NCBI GenBank assembly: GCA_008711295.1
Contig: VUYV01000120.1
Location: 1,129,468 to 1,193,467, forward strand
DNA length: 64,000 bases
Source: Anarhynchus alexandrinus
Lineage: Eukaryota > Chordata > Aves > Charadriiformes > Charadriidae
Reading direction: 5' to 3'
Shown here piece after piece: positions 35,101 to 47,119 of the stretch (within the stretch, counting starts at the first letter, position 1; each line of letters starts with the position of its first letter). The translations under genes were made by a program, and so were the position numbers. The notes under the pieces are model-generated. The model saw nothing but the letters and a program-made list of their open reading frames with translations, was not told the origin of the DNA and searched no databases.

Positions 35101-37069
35101 TCTTGCACATGGGTCTTTCTGGATACTTTCCTTACCCTTTCCAGAGGTGTTGGTTTCTTTTCCTCCCACAGAGAAATTCCTCCCCCCAGCCATTGATACA
35201 CGCCATCACCTTTCAAACCCTGGTGGATGGTTTTCAGGCCAATACATAGCGCTTGAGTTTGAGGTTTTGTCCAGGATCTCCTATGTTTTACTGCTAGTAA
35301 GTGTGAGAAGGAGGAGGATAACGTTTGGTATACCAATTTCTAGTGCTCTAAATAACTGCTAGGGGAAGGATGTGCCTTCAGCATCAGGTGTCTGTGGGCT
35401 ACGTCTCTCCTGCTTGAGCTCAGCTATGCGCCAGTGCTTTTGTCTGATAATGAGGGAAGTTTTTTCCCTTTGGCTGTTTGCAGATCTCTTGAATGTGCAC
35501 ATAGGAACCCTCCTGGGCCCAACACTTGCAGCTTTGGTTCCTGCCCTGGGGGTAGGACCTGGCAGAGAGTCCTGGAGCTGCCCCATTTCCTTCCAGCCTT
35601 ATAACTCAGAGTGAGACACGTAAAGATTTCCATACGCAGCAGACAGGGACATGTGCAACCTCCTTCAGAGGGAAGGATGCAGTTCAGGAGCCATGGGCTA
35701 CCCTGGTGCTCGACAGTGCTCTCTGTTACAGAGGAATAATTTGGATCCAGATATGATTTAATGCAATCTCAGGTCTTCTGTGCTTTCCGTTCTCCATTCT
35801 CCCCTGCATTTCTCCATGGCAGGTTTGTAGCAGAGCCTGTGCAGTGTCCCAGGATGCTCCCAGTACTGCTGGGCTGGTGTAAAGGGTCCTACCTGAGGCT
35901 GAGCATGGGGCACTTCCAGTCGCTCTCACACACTCTCCCCTCTTTCCAGCTCTACAGCTCTTTCATTGGGGCCTGCCCAGCTCTGGTGCCCTTCCAGTCC
36001 TCTTGCACCACCAAGCATCAACAAACATGATGCACTGCCGTCTCCTAGGGGCAAGTCAAGGGGTGAGGTGTGAAGATGGGAAAAACATGGCAGCCACCAG
36101 AAATGACTCTGTTTCCACTGTGCTTTCAGATGGACCCAACGGTGCTTAGCACCATTCAATATGCACTGAATGCAGTTCAATATGAACTGAAATGCAGTTC
36201 ATACAGGAGGTGCCAGTTTTCAGCAAGCTGCTCCCTGCCTGAGCTGGCCTGTGCTTGTTCCTGCTGAACCATAAGGCTGGTGCCACAGGGAGGGAGGCAA
36301 AACACCACACAAGGAGATGAAACTGGTGGAAAAAGGGGCAAAGCATAGCTGCAAAGAGGGGCTGGTTGTGGTTTGGGCCTCCTGAATGGTCCCATGGCCT
36401 TCTTTGTGTTTTGCTGTGATTAATTCATCCTTAGGCTTGGCACTGGCTGTGGCTCCTGAGACATTTGGGGGTCTCTCGGGACTGTTGTTGTGAGCTTCTG
36501 TCCCACAGGGGTCTCAATCTCTGTGTCCCTTAGGTTTTCTCAGACTCTGCAGGTGTCCTGTGCCCCTGGAAGGAGATGATAAATGAGTGGGCAATGTCCA
36601 CCTGGCCAAGGTGTCAGGACCCAGTGCACTTCCATTTGGTTTCTGCTGAGAGCCATGTCCTACCTTTCTAGACACTGTAACATGGAAAGGATGTGGACTG
36701 TAGCACGGAGACGCATCTTTGAGCCTATGTGAGTCCAACAGGCTACTCCTGGGCATGCTGCAGCTTGCTCAGCCTTTGGGCACAGACCCAAGCACCTCTG
36801 CTGGGAGGGTGTACTCATGTGCTTCACTGTGCACTGGAGAACAGGGCAGACGTCTCAAAACTGCCATTCAGAGCCATGCAGGGGTGAACACTGCTGCATA
36901 ATCCCATGCAAATACCTTACCAGTACAGATTATCTTGAACACTTTGGGCAGGCAATCTCCATGGACAGTTAACTGTCCTGCAGATCAACTGGTCTGCACC
37001 CAATTTCTCGATAAATACACTACCAAGGGAGAAGAGGTAAAGCTGGTGGGGAGCAGATTGACCTAAAAT
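32131..37069. other. Unique non-coding sequence
   Basis: No gene or transposon is recognised. A short (CCCT)n run lies at about 34714-34730. A compact palindrome lies at 36173-36189. Frames in the GC-richer 34.0-35.6 kb part occur on both strands at once and lack motifs. Confidence 0.5.
36173..36189. repeat. 17-bp palindrome with nearby third copy
   Basis: CAGTTCA / ATA / TGAACTG forms a perfect dyad, and TGCAGTTCAT recurs at 36193-36202. A related TTCAATATGCACTGAATGCAG string lies just upstream. Confidence 0.75.
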
Positions 37070-37286
37070 TTAAGTGCATGGAGAGCCAAAACCTTGCCTT
37101 TTTCCTGAAGATGGTGAGTTGGATACTGCATCAGAGACATCAGAAGCACCGAACACCTTCTCTGGGTGTCTCTTAGGAATAGGAGCCAAATTTATCTTCT
37201 GCTCTTTCTCACTCTTTGCAAGACATGCACCCCCAATTATCATTGCTTTTAAAGACTTAGGATCACTCTTTCCAGGTGGTACATAA
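37070..37286 (-). pseudogene. Coding-like minus-strand fragment, unidentified
   Basis: Read on -, about 70 codons run from NYVPPGKSDPKSLKA through an EKEQKINLAPIPKRHPEK segment to GSPCT and a stop. The Lys/Ser/Pro-rich, low-cysteine composition looks more like real protein than most frames here. Upstream, a run of nine A (fwd 37287-37295) separates this frame from another open frame (VTWFKKK), so a frameshift in the homopolymer is possible. No family is recognised and no splice sites are assigned. It may be a decayed retrocopy or a chance frame. Confidence 0.2.
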
Positions 37287-37345
37287 TTTTTTTTTGAACC
37301 AAGTGACAGCATAAATACTTTTGCAAAGTTGAACTGGAATTTCAT

Positions 37346-40300
37346 TCAGGCTTAGCCATGTACCTCGAGATCCAGTCTCTCCATGGCATAGGGGACTGAT
37401 CCATAGTATGCAGCACTGGCTCGCTCCAAACCCTGGAGCTGAGGAAGAACTTGTAAGGGGAACAATGAAACACCTGTATTTTGCCTGCAGAATTCCCTGT
37501 TGCTTGCAGTTTGGAAGAAGAGATCTCTGCTGGGAAGGGATGAACCAGAGGTGCATTGGGGCAAAGGGACGGTCAGGACTAGCTGGCTATGATGTATCTT
37601 GCAGCCTTCCAGGTGTGTAACTGGCTCCCCATGTCCCTAAGTATCAGTTTCTCCCCCCTCCCCACACATCCAGCCCCCAAAACCTCCTGGTCTGCAGAAG
37701 AGTGAGCTGGAGTTAACCACCAAGCGTGCACAAAATGGTCCTGTTTTCTCAGCAGGATCGTCCACCAGTTCCTGGCTGGGATCTAACACCAGAGCTGCTG
37801 CTGTGCTGTTCGACAAGCAGGACAGCTGCTATTGATTTTTATTTCATGCCCATTGATAGAGATGGTGCAGGTGGGAAACTCTGAAAGGAGACATAAATAA
37901 TAAACTAAGAAAAGCTGTAGTGGTGGAGTGAACGAAAAGCAGTCTGGCATTTACTGGAAAGCAGAGTTTAGCGGGTAATTTTTCAGTGCAAAGACAGTTT
38001 TGCTACAGAGAATGTCGGGCCTGCTTTTGCTGTTAGTTATGCAAGGGGAATTTGGAAGCAGTCCTGGGCCAGTGGAGAAAGTGGGGTCGGAGTCAGCCCC
38101 GCTGCTTTTCTTGTGCCTTTTCTCATGCCACAGCGACAGTGCATGTCAGGCAGGAATGGTCTGCTGTCGTTGCCAAATACCTCAGGTAATGATGGCTCTG
38201 CTGATCAATTAGCAACCCCAATCAACTGCTTAGCAATTAGTTTTTTTTAAATAAAGACTTTTTTCTTTTGAGGAAGGAACTAAATTCTCTTTCTTGCTCA
38301 CTGTTCAGGTAGATTTACAGAGTGCCAGACGGTTTGAAAGGGAGGGAGGCCCAAGTGAGGGTTTGTTTAACACAATATGAATTCATAATATAAGGCAAAA
38401 GACTTGCCAGCTGTCCTGCACCAAAATTATATGCTCCTTCTCTCATGTCCAGCACCTTTTATTTGGGAGATTCTACACAATGCTGTGCAAGAACAAGGTC
38501 ATGTGCCAGGGAATGGGCAGGAAAAAGGGACATGCCATTTCTGAGATGGATGAATCCAACATGTCCCTCTGTGCATGGTCTGGGTCTTGTTGCTGGTGTT
38601 CACCAGAGCTGCAGGTCCTGTCCTGGGTCCCACCAGAAGAGCCACAAGCTGTAGGTGAGACCTTTGGTTTCCTCAAGAGGATTCATTGGGGATCAACACA
38701 GAGTTCCCCACGTGTGCTCACAGCTGCACCATGCTGGGAACAACTCACCCGCAGTTTCCACAGTTCTCCATTGACAACCTTCATTTTGGTGGAGAACAAA
38801 AGAGGAATAGTTATGTCTTAGCAGGCTGTGGACAGAGTGAGGAACCTGAAAACCACTTGAGGAAGAGTGGTAGAAAACCCGGAGTGGGCAGGAGGGAGAA
38901 CTGGAACCAGGAAACCCGGAGCCTCTCCCCACTAGTGTGGTGGACTTTGGACCAGGTCATGTTTACACATCAGAGGGGGTTCAGTTTCACCCAGCACCCT
39001 GTGCAGATCCAATGGTCTCTCCCCACCTGCACAGATGATGCGGCTCCTGGAGAGGCTGCCCAGACCTCCTGCCCTCGCAAAGCTGCCTGCAGCATCAGGA
39101 ATATCCTGTCCCTCCCGGTTCGCTTTCCTGGCAAGGAGCATTCATCAGTCCATTTGCCCATGGTGCAGATGTCTGTCTGGAACCGTAATGACATTTACCA
39201 AAGGGGACTAGAAATTGTCACTGGGGGACTGCAAATAATGAAGCCAGTGCCTTTTATTGACACACGTGGAAGCTGTTTAATTTGGGATGTTGGCTGTCAG
39301 AAAACAGAGCTCTTTTGCGGCGGTTTTCCCAGTGAAGCAATATTGTGCTTAATTTCAAGGTTCGTGCTCACATTTAAAAGTGAGCTATTCTCAGCTTTTA
39401 GGTTTGGAGTTTCTTCATAGCAATAACATATCAATTCAACATGCATCTAAGGGTCTGATCTGTCGCTGCTTGCAAACTACGATGATTTCTGCCAAGGATT
39501 TCTTGCTAAGAAAGAACACAAGCCTTTTCTTTCTCTCCCCTTCCAAGTGCAGCTGAAAGCCAAGCACTTGAGCCCGGACACTTGGGTGCCTGTCAGCCCC
39601 CAACTTCTGATCTAGGTGTTCTGCTTCCCTTTTAGGATATGAAACTTGGTCTTCTTGGGATTTTTTATGTGCTTAAAAGGAGGCATGCTCTTTGCCACCC
39701 TGTCGTGCAGTCAGCCAAGAGGACCAAGATCTCTCAGAGAGGAGAGCATCACAAGCTGAGCATCACAAGTTTAAAGACCTGGAAAACAGCTCCTGTTAGG
39801 TGAGGATGCAGGTGCCAAGCTCCTTGTACCACTGAGTTATGCTGGCTGTGTTTAACTCACACAAGAGCCTAGGGAGTCCCCAGCATCCCCCCAAAAGTGG
39901 GGGATGAAACTGGATGGTGCAGCAGGAGAGGTTTGCACAGGTCAGCTTTGCTCCTGGCTCCAGCTCCCACCAGGGCTGAGAGGTGCCACTTTGCATCCAC
40001 ATCTTCCCATTGGGAACTGGAAAAAAATGGCTATTTTTGCATGTGTAATAGGGGAGCAGGGGGCAGGGGGGAAGGAGGGAGAACAGAGGGATACTGATTT
40101 TTTTGGAAAGGGGATCTTGTCAAAACATCTCTGCTGCCCAGCAAAACAGTCTGTCCAGGCTGGCCCGGCAGCAGCTCTGCACAACGGGGCTGCCCATGGC
40201 CCCAGCAGAGCCACCTCTGGGATTAAAGCTCTCGCAAGAGGCTTTAATAGCAATCTCCTCTCCCAAAGATATGTATGCATTAGGGCTTATCTCACTGCTT

Positions 40301-40555
40301 CATTAAGGAATAGGACCAGGGCCAACCTCAGGGGTCACCAAATCCCGTCTCCTGCCATTGCAGGTAGACGTGCCGTCTAATCCCTTTATTATTGTATAAG
40401 GGCAGAGGTGAACATCAGCAGGGACCGGAGCTCGTGCCGCCTGTCGGCCCCGGAAATGTCACTGGGAAAGGGCCACGGTCCTTTTACTTGACATCTGGCA
40501 GGGTTACATCCATCTCAGGGCACGTCTGCCGGGATGGTGCAGCTCAGGAGGAGGC
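37346..40555. other. Unique non-coding sequence
   Basis: No gene is recognised. The longest uninterrupted frame of the window, 244 codons on + at 38686-39420, lies here. Its translation shows no domain, signal peptide or repeat, and other frames overlap it on both strands. I treat it as chance. A 12-base direct repeat (GAGCATCACAAG) occurs twice at about 39746-39771. Confidence 0.5.
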
Positions 40556-40559
40556 AGCT

Positions 40560-41150
40560 TGGCTTATTAATTTTAAGTGCGCTTGAGATGTTGTAGTATG
40601 AAAAGCTATCATCATGAAAGCGCTCAGCAGCATGTAATCAGTGCTCGGCCTTACAAAGAGACCTCTGTTGTGCTCAGGCCTCTCCAAAGGCCAGTTACAA
40701 TCTACATTATTTATGTAGAAAAGTGTTATTAGCCGAGTTTCCTTTATTTTCTTTTTTTTCATGGAAAGATTTTAAGGGAGTTCTTTGTAAGGAGCACTCA
40801 GAGGCTCTGGGACTTTTTCTCTCTCCATTTCCTTGTGGGGTCAGATTTTTTATTTATTTACATTTTTTTTTTTACTGAATATTTCAAATACCAGGAAGCG
40901 ATATAATGTTAAAGCCAAGCCAGTCAATGCGTAATTGTGGCACCAGTCTAGCTGGTGTGAAGAACGATATTTTCCGCATTATTACGAGAGCCTGGGAACT
41001 TTAAGACTTTACCTTTTAACAGCCTCCATAAGAACACGGGCACGCATTAATGGTCAGAATAGGCTATTAAAAGCAAAAACGGCTGACACCCTCGCTGGCA
41101 CAGGACAGGGTTTGTAATGAATTAGACCTAGAAATAGATATCAGCAAAAA
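40560..41150. other. Possible conserved non-coding element (left block)
   Basis: The sequence has low repeat content with runs such as TTATTAATTTTAAGTGCG, CATCATGAAAGCGC and TACATTATTTATGTAG. It looks like developmental enhancer DNA. It lies immediately upstream of the young CR1 region, and a similar block follows it at 42.4-43.6 kb. Confidence 0.25.
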
Positions 41151-41168
41151 GGACCTCCCTAATTATTT

Positions 41169-41180
41169 AAAAAAAAAAAA
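41169..41180. repeat. Poly-A run
   Basis: Twelve A residues, with no retroposed body recognised next to it. Confidence 0.7.
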
Positions 41181-41505
41181 GAGGAAGCACTTGCGGCTAG
41201 ATCATGCATTGCAGAAATCAGTGTAGGTTTTCTCAACCACTGCGGTAGCTGTGCCTGTGCCTTGGGTTTGTGGTGCAGAGAGGTTTCAGTGAGTTTCCCC
41301 TGCTTGTGCCAGGCTGGGCATGAGTCCTCTTGCCTGGTGACTGATTGTCCTGGCAGCAAGTTGTTGCAGACCAAAGATGGAGAATAGGCCAACCTGCCAG
41401 TTTTGGGGTAATCCAGAGCAGGTCCAGGGCTGTTCTGCTCAGACTCAGCAACCCCTTAAAGTGTGTTTTCGCACTGACAGTGAACACCAATGGTGTTTTA
41501 TGGAA

Positions 41506-41541
41506 GTGGGGCCTCGAGGAACTGTGGGGCCTTGAGGAACC
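41506..41541. repeat. Two-copy 18-bp tandem duplication
   Basis: GTGGGGCCTCGAGGAACT and GTGGGGCCTTGAGGAACC lie head to tail and differ at two positions. Confidence 0.8.
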
Positions 41542-41790
41542 ATGGGTCCTCCTACAGAAGCCATGACAGAAAGAAAGTACCTGCTTAGGGTCTGCTCTGG
41601 ACAGCACTGGACTTAATGCCTAAGTGCATCGGGGAACTACAGGCCAGTCAGTCTCACCTCTGTGCCTGGCAAGATCATGGAGCAGATCCTCCTGGAAACT
41701 CTGCTGAGGCACACAGAAATCAAAGAGGTGATTGGTGACAGCCAGCATGGCTTCACCAAGGGCAGATCATGCCTGACTAATTTGGTGGCC

Positions 41791-42017
41791 NNNNNNNNNN
41801 NNNNNNNNNNNNNNNNNNNNNNNNNNNNNNNNNNNNNNNNNNNNNNNNNNNNNNNNNNNNNNNNNNNNNNNNNNNNNNNNNNNNNNNNNNNNNNNNNNNN
41901 NNNNNNNNNNNNNNNNNNNNNNNNNNNNNNNNNNNNNNNNNNNNNNNNNNNNNNNNNNNNNNNNNNNNNNNNNNNNNNNNNNNNNNNNNNNNNNNNNNNN
42001 NNNNNNNNNNNNNNNNN
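41791..42017. other. Assembly gap (227 N)
   Basis: A run of N inside the CR1 element. The size is probably an estimate or a default from scaffolding. Confidence 0.99.
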
Positions 42018-42135
42018 AGGTGTTCAAGGCCAGGCTGGACGTGGCCTTGGGCAACCTGGTCTAGTGGGAGGTGTCCCTGCCTATGGCAGGGGGGTTGGAA
42101 CTCGATGATCTTCAAGGTCCTTTCCAACCTAAACC

Positions 42136-42170
42136 ATTCTATGATTCTATGATTCTATGATTCTATGATT
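42136..42170 (+). repeat. CR1 3' tail microsatellite (ATTCTATG)n
   Basis: Four full ATTCTATG units plus a partial one end the element. This 8-bp tail is diagnostic of avian CR1. Confidence 0.95.
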
Positions 42171-42399
42171 AACTCATTAGCGCCTTGATTCATCAGGCAC
42201 TTGGAATAAATGATGGTATCGGATATACCAGGGGACTAATGCCGCCCTGTCACCGCAGGACAGTGGTGCTTTGCATCTCGAGGTGCAGCCCAGCGTCCTG
42301 CTGAACTGGACCCTACACCAGGTCCAGGCTGGCTCTGGTCCCAATATGTCTCTGGGCCATTCTCTCCAACCCTGGCTTACAGCAGGATTTTTTTTCTGC

Positions 42400-43580
42400 T
42401 GTGATTTTTAGCCCTCATTTTCTGCAAATATTTACAGCATTAATTCCAAATTACCCTTTCTGTCTTTTGTAATGCATAGAATGAGCTGCTCATTGACTAT
42501 TCAGAATTTTAAGCAAAAAGCTGTGTCCAGTATTTGCTGTAAATATGTATAAATGCTTATTGGATCTCTCCCAGTAGCACCTGTTTCTTCTGATGAGGCC
42601 TATGATATGGAAGAAAATGCAAACAGGAGCCTTCTAAATGAAATGGCAAATTTAGCCTGTGTAACGTACAGAATACTAATGAGCAATCTGAGGGAGCCGC
42701 TGTGCGTTCATGCGTTACTGGCACCGAACAATGACCTTGCTCAAATGTGCGAGAGGAGGGAGTCCTTGCACTTGAGAACAAATAGATGACTCTGATTAAA
42801 CTACAGCCACCTCACCTCTCTGGGGACCTTCATAGCCAGGCATGGCAAGATTAAAGAGCTTACGCTTCCAGCAACCACCTGAATTCAGCTCATGCGCTGC
42901 AGTAATTTTGCACCAAGCCCTCCCGTTCCCCGCAACCCCCTTCGAACCCCACCGTTGCCTTCATTGTCACAGTACGCTGGGTGAGCTCTCGTATTAATAA
43001 AAATACCAGATTGGCACTCTGTTCCCTCCTGCAGCCTCAAGCTGGTCAATTATTCTGCTTTAATTACCCCCTTAAACGTGTTTTTTATAGGCGTGGGCCT
43101 TTGCTGTGTTTACGGCTAATAAAGTAATGAAGCGATGCAGTGATAAATTACTCTTCTGTTTAAGGTAGAGATAGGACATGACAAGTGCAGGTGGGGATTC
43201 AGAGAAGTTTAGTGCATTGCTGTGCTTCAGAGAAACATTTTTTTTCCCCCTGGAATGTCTTTGTCTCTCCTTTGGTTTTGCAGCAATTTTGATGTTTTAG
43301 CGTAAGTTTGTCTTTTATTATGCGACTGAATATGAAAATGCTGAAAGTGTCTTTGTTCAGCAGGTTAATTTTCTCGCTGATGATTAAAAGGAGACAATCA
43401 TTTAAGACAGCAGAATAAAAATCGCACTTGGGAATTTCACTAGACCAAGAAATAGAGTGGAGGGTTTTTAATAAGGGGCTGTCTAATTTGGATTTCTTTC
43501 TTTTTAACCAGAACATGGAAACTGCTTTCCATTATGTAAGATCAATAATAGCATTTTTAAAATCCCATTTTCATATTTAA
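42400..43580. other. Possible conserved non-coding element (right block)
   Basis: A long repeat-free, AT-rich stretch with many homeodomain-type cores: GTATTAATAAAAATACC, CAATTATTCTGCTTTAATTA, GGCTAATAAAGTAATGAAG and GTGATAAATTACTC. A GCGTGGGC (EGR-like) site follows a TTTTTTATAGG string at about 43081-43098. Frames here are short and AT-biased. No conservation data are available. Confidence 0.3.
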
Positions 43581-46500
43581 TCAGTTGCTTAATATTGGTT
43601 CTGGATCTTTCTGCAATTCCAGCATCACCCCAAAATCAAATGCAGGGATATTTTCTGCAGTGGCCTCCTATGGAAAAACAGCAATTACATCTTCCAGCAA
43701 TGATTGCCGTTGCTCTGTCCTGGGGAGAACAAAAAGATGAAGAGCAGAGGAGATGCTGGCATGACGGAGGATGGGGTATGCAGTGGGGTCTGAGTCGTAG
43801 GTGGGCTTTGAGCATCTGCAATATGACAGGTACCTGTGGGTCAGGAAGGGGATTTGTCTCCATGTGCCACCAGCAGACCCCTCTGTGCGATGATTGCAGC
43901 TGGAGGTGATTGCTGGAGCTGGTGCAGCTCAAGGGACGCCTGCTCTTACCCTGAGGTCCCTCTACCTTGCTGCTGGTCACCTTTTAATTCAAGCCAATAT
44001 TCAAGCTAGCAATCTTCCTGCATATGAAAAATAACTCCCAAAACATGGTTTGCTGGGGCCAAATAGTCAAAAGCTTAGTGTAATATATTACAGAAGTTGG
44101 GTTTTGGTTTTTTTTTTTGTTTCTGGCCTCCTTCTCTACTCTCTTGGGTGCAGCCAGACCCTGTTTCTATGGGTTTAGTTTTCAGTAGGTTTATGGTTTT
44201 ATTCTTCAGAGTGCAGAGGGCCAGAAACATTTCTCCCCTGGAAAAAAGCAGCATTCACTGTACTCCAGTGGCTGAGACTCCTGTTCATGCTTGTGAACAG
44301 CCATAAGATGTGAGATAAAACACGTAGGGAGCCTCTTAGATGGTGTTATGGGGCAGACTGAGAAAATTCGGGGGCAGGACCCTGCGGAGGATTTTCCCCT
44401 CTGGGTCTCCAGGTGCTGTCATGGTCCTGCAGCCCATACTTTGCTGGATGTCCTCAGCTCCTGGTGGCAGCCTGGAGCACTTCAGCCCTGATCAGTCCCC
44501 AGTGTCCCTTGGTTGGGGCTTGTCATGCTTTACTGGTTTTGGTATGGAATGGATGGACATTGTCAATGCTGGAGGTGTGTGCCAGCTGTCAGAGGCATTA
44601 ACCCCTCACAGTCACACTCTGCAGCTCCCTCCGCGCACAGCTGGAAACCCTCTTAGAAAACTTGTTAAAATTAAGTGAAAGCTGGGCAACCCTGGAGCAA
44701 AGAGAGCTCCCTCAGAAATAACATTTGATTTGCAACCTCTCCCTCCCCCAAGCGCTGCTCAAAGCAGCCTGTGTTATAGGTAAGGATGTGGCTGAGCAGC
44801 TATTGAAAATATGTAAAGCTGTAGAAAATAAATGGGCTAGATCTGCAATAACTCTCAGAGCTGCTGCTGGCCTCTTGAAACAGCCATTTCATCACCGCAC
44901 ACTGCCGCGTGTCTCCTTACATTTACATACGCAGTACGCAGCTTTTCATGGTGCGCCGGGAACAGTTGGGGTGAAAAAGAAGCCCTGGGCGGCCAGGATG
45001 GGAAACACGGATGACTTGCAGCGAAGGTGAAGTACGTGAAATGGGGGGAAAAATATTTCTCAAACAAACCTCGCCTTGCAAGCGTGGGCAGTTTATGGCA
45101 GCAGGGAGAGCTAGTCCCCTGCCCACGGCAGCCCCGTCCCCTCTCACATGGGGTTCTCTGGTGTGCCCCTGCACACGGCTGCGTTCGATGTGTAAGTGCG
45201 TCCCTATACTCGTGTGATGCATAAATGCATACCTATACTTTGAGAAGTTTGTCTGTGCTCAACTTGCTGGTCTTGCCAGACAGATGGACAAAGAACCGGG
45301 CAACAAGAAAGAAAGGGGAAACACAGAACTTCACTGCCCTTGGACAAGTACCTGTGCACAGCCCAGCACCATGTCTCTGCAGTCCTACCCTAACTGGCTG
45401 ACACGAATCTCTCTCAGCACTGTCACCCTGGTGCTGTCGACTGCTGCTCCAGGAGAGCATCTTTGAGGCTGAGCAGACTCTGTGTGTCCAGGAGTTCCCA
45501 GCTCATGGCTTCATGAGACAGCCATCAGAAGGAGCCTTCAAGAAAGGGGAAATCTCTTTACTTAACACACTTTTGCTTTCTGTCTTCCAGGCTTTTTCTA
45601 CCGTGTGGTGGGTTTGGGGTGGGGTTTTTCTCCTCTTATAAAGGCACCTCAAACCTCTTGCTTTCCCTATTAGGAGTTAGGAATTTCAGGGTTTTCTTGC
45701 CTGCTTCCCCCCTCACCTCCCTTTTGCACTCTGCAGGGTTTCCATATGTTCATTTCCAGGGTCTCAGCTCAGCTTGGCCCATAGGCACAAGAGCTTCTCA
45801 TCATGCGAGCTGCAGATATGCATGGTGACCTTCAAACAAAGATGTGATGAATCCTCTGGCCTGTGTCCTCCCTGCTTGGGAGGCTTTGAAGGGGCCAGAC
45901 GCTGAACAGGCACTGGGCTGCCGGCCAGCCTGCACTTGACCATGTTAAGCATTGCAAGGCAAACGTCATGAAGGATCACAATTCTGGCTGTGGGAAGGCG
46001 CTGCTTTTCCCAGAATAATGATGTCTGCTGCTGGACAGTGCAAAGTAATCTTGTCTGACAGTACGTGTTGTCCTGGGTCCACCCCATGAGATTGGCCTGT
46101 GGTGGTTATTGATCCTACAGAGCAAGGGCAATCAGGAGGGAGGCAAGAGAGCTGGAGAGTCATTGCCTGGAAAATGAGACAAGGCCACATGGTAGGGGAT
46201 GAGTAGGGAACTGGGGAATAGACATTTGCCTCCATTCTTCCCCAGACTCCCAAGCAACGTCCTGAACCCTTGGAGGATGGGCAGAGGCAGGAGTATGAAG
46301 TAGGCAGATTGGCCTTTCTGGCCCTGTCTGGTTTGGGACAGAAGGTCCAGGTCTGGAGGCACTTCAATGCCCTTTCCTTGGAGGAGGCACTCTCTTACCC
46401 AAAGCCACACATAACTCTTCATGACTTCATGAGGATTTTTGGCATCTCCTGAAACGGCAAAACAAAGCCCATTGCCTGTCCCTGCTGCTGTACCCTGTCA

Positions 46501-47115
46501 TCCACATCACTGTCTGTTCAGTCCCCCAGCATTCCCCAGGAGTCCCTCTTCTCTCAGTGACATACCACCAGCCCCATTTGCACATATCTGCATCAATTCA
46601 AATGCTCATGTCGTGTCAGTCATGCTTAAATCCTCTGAGATCTCTCCCTGCCTTTCTCAAACATGACAAGCCTGCAAGTGGCAAAACCACCTCCAGCTTC
46701 CCGTGCTGCTTCCCTGCAGAAAATCCCCGCTCAGGCAAGAAGGTAAACCTGCGTGGTAAAGCTCTTTCCAGCTCATTGGTGATCTTTTGCAGGACAGGAA
46801 AAATTTCTCCATCAGCTGAAGAAGTAAAAGCTATCGAGCAGAGTGGGTGCAGAAATGACCTCTTATCTGGGGAGGTACAGACCCCGGTTGAAGGCAGGTG
46901 TAGCAGCTGTATTGGGTTGGGTGAAAAGCACACATTGCTGTAAAAAAGTATACCCTGCTTTACCTCCAGCCATAGTCAGCAACAGATACCTAGGGAAAAA
47001 TAGCAGGACAAAACTTGCACATAGTGATAACTCTCGGATAGACTCTTCCACTGCTCTTCAAACCAGAGAGTTCACAGGTCAAAGTTGGTATTGTTCTTTT
47101 TAACAGACCTTGAGG
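43581..47115. other. Unique non-coding sequence
   Basis: No gene or transposon is recognised. Overlapping frames at 44.9-45.2 kb and 46.0-46.9 kb occur on both strands and lack motifs. Confidence 0.5.
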
Positions 47116-47119
47116 GGCT

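Larger units (their letters stand above)
41625..42170 (+). mobile_element. Young CR1 LINE, 5'-truncated, with assembly gap
   Basis: The left part (about 41626-41790) encodes CR1 reverse-transcriptase residues in one frame, matching [20 protein letters not shown], then [17 protein letters not shown] and [11 protein letters not shown]. The right part (42018-42170) is the CR1 3' end: VFKARLDVALGNLV-like coding, GGTTGGAACTCGATGATCTT, then the ATTCTATG tail. Both halves are on + and little diverged, so this is a relatively recent insertion. In CR1 these two parts are normally about 1.6 kb apart, so the 227-N gap is far too short unless the copy is internally deleted. The element is 5'-truncated within ORF2 and therefore immobile by itself. 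Confidence 0.93.

Noticed and set aside
41662..42108. 148-codon frame crossing the N gap
   Set aside because: The left part is CR1 reverse transcriptase and the right part is CR1 3' sequence in another reading frame. The frame is kept open only by the N run.
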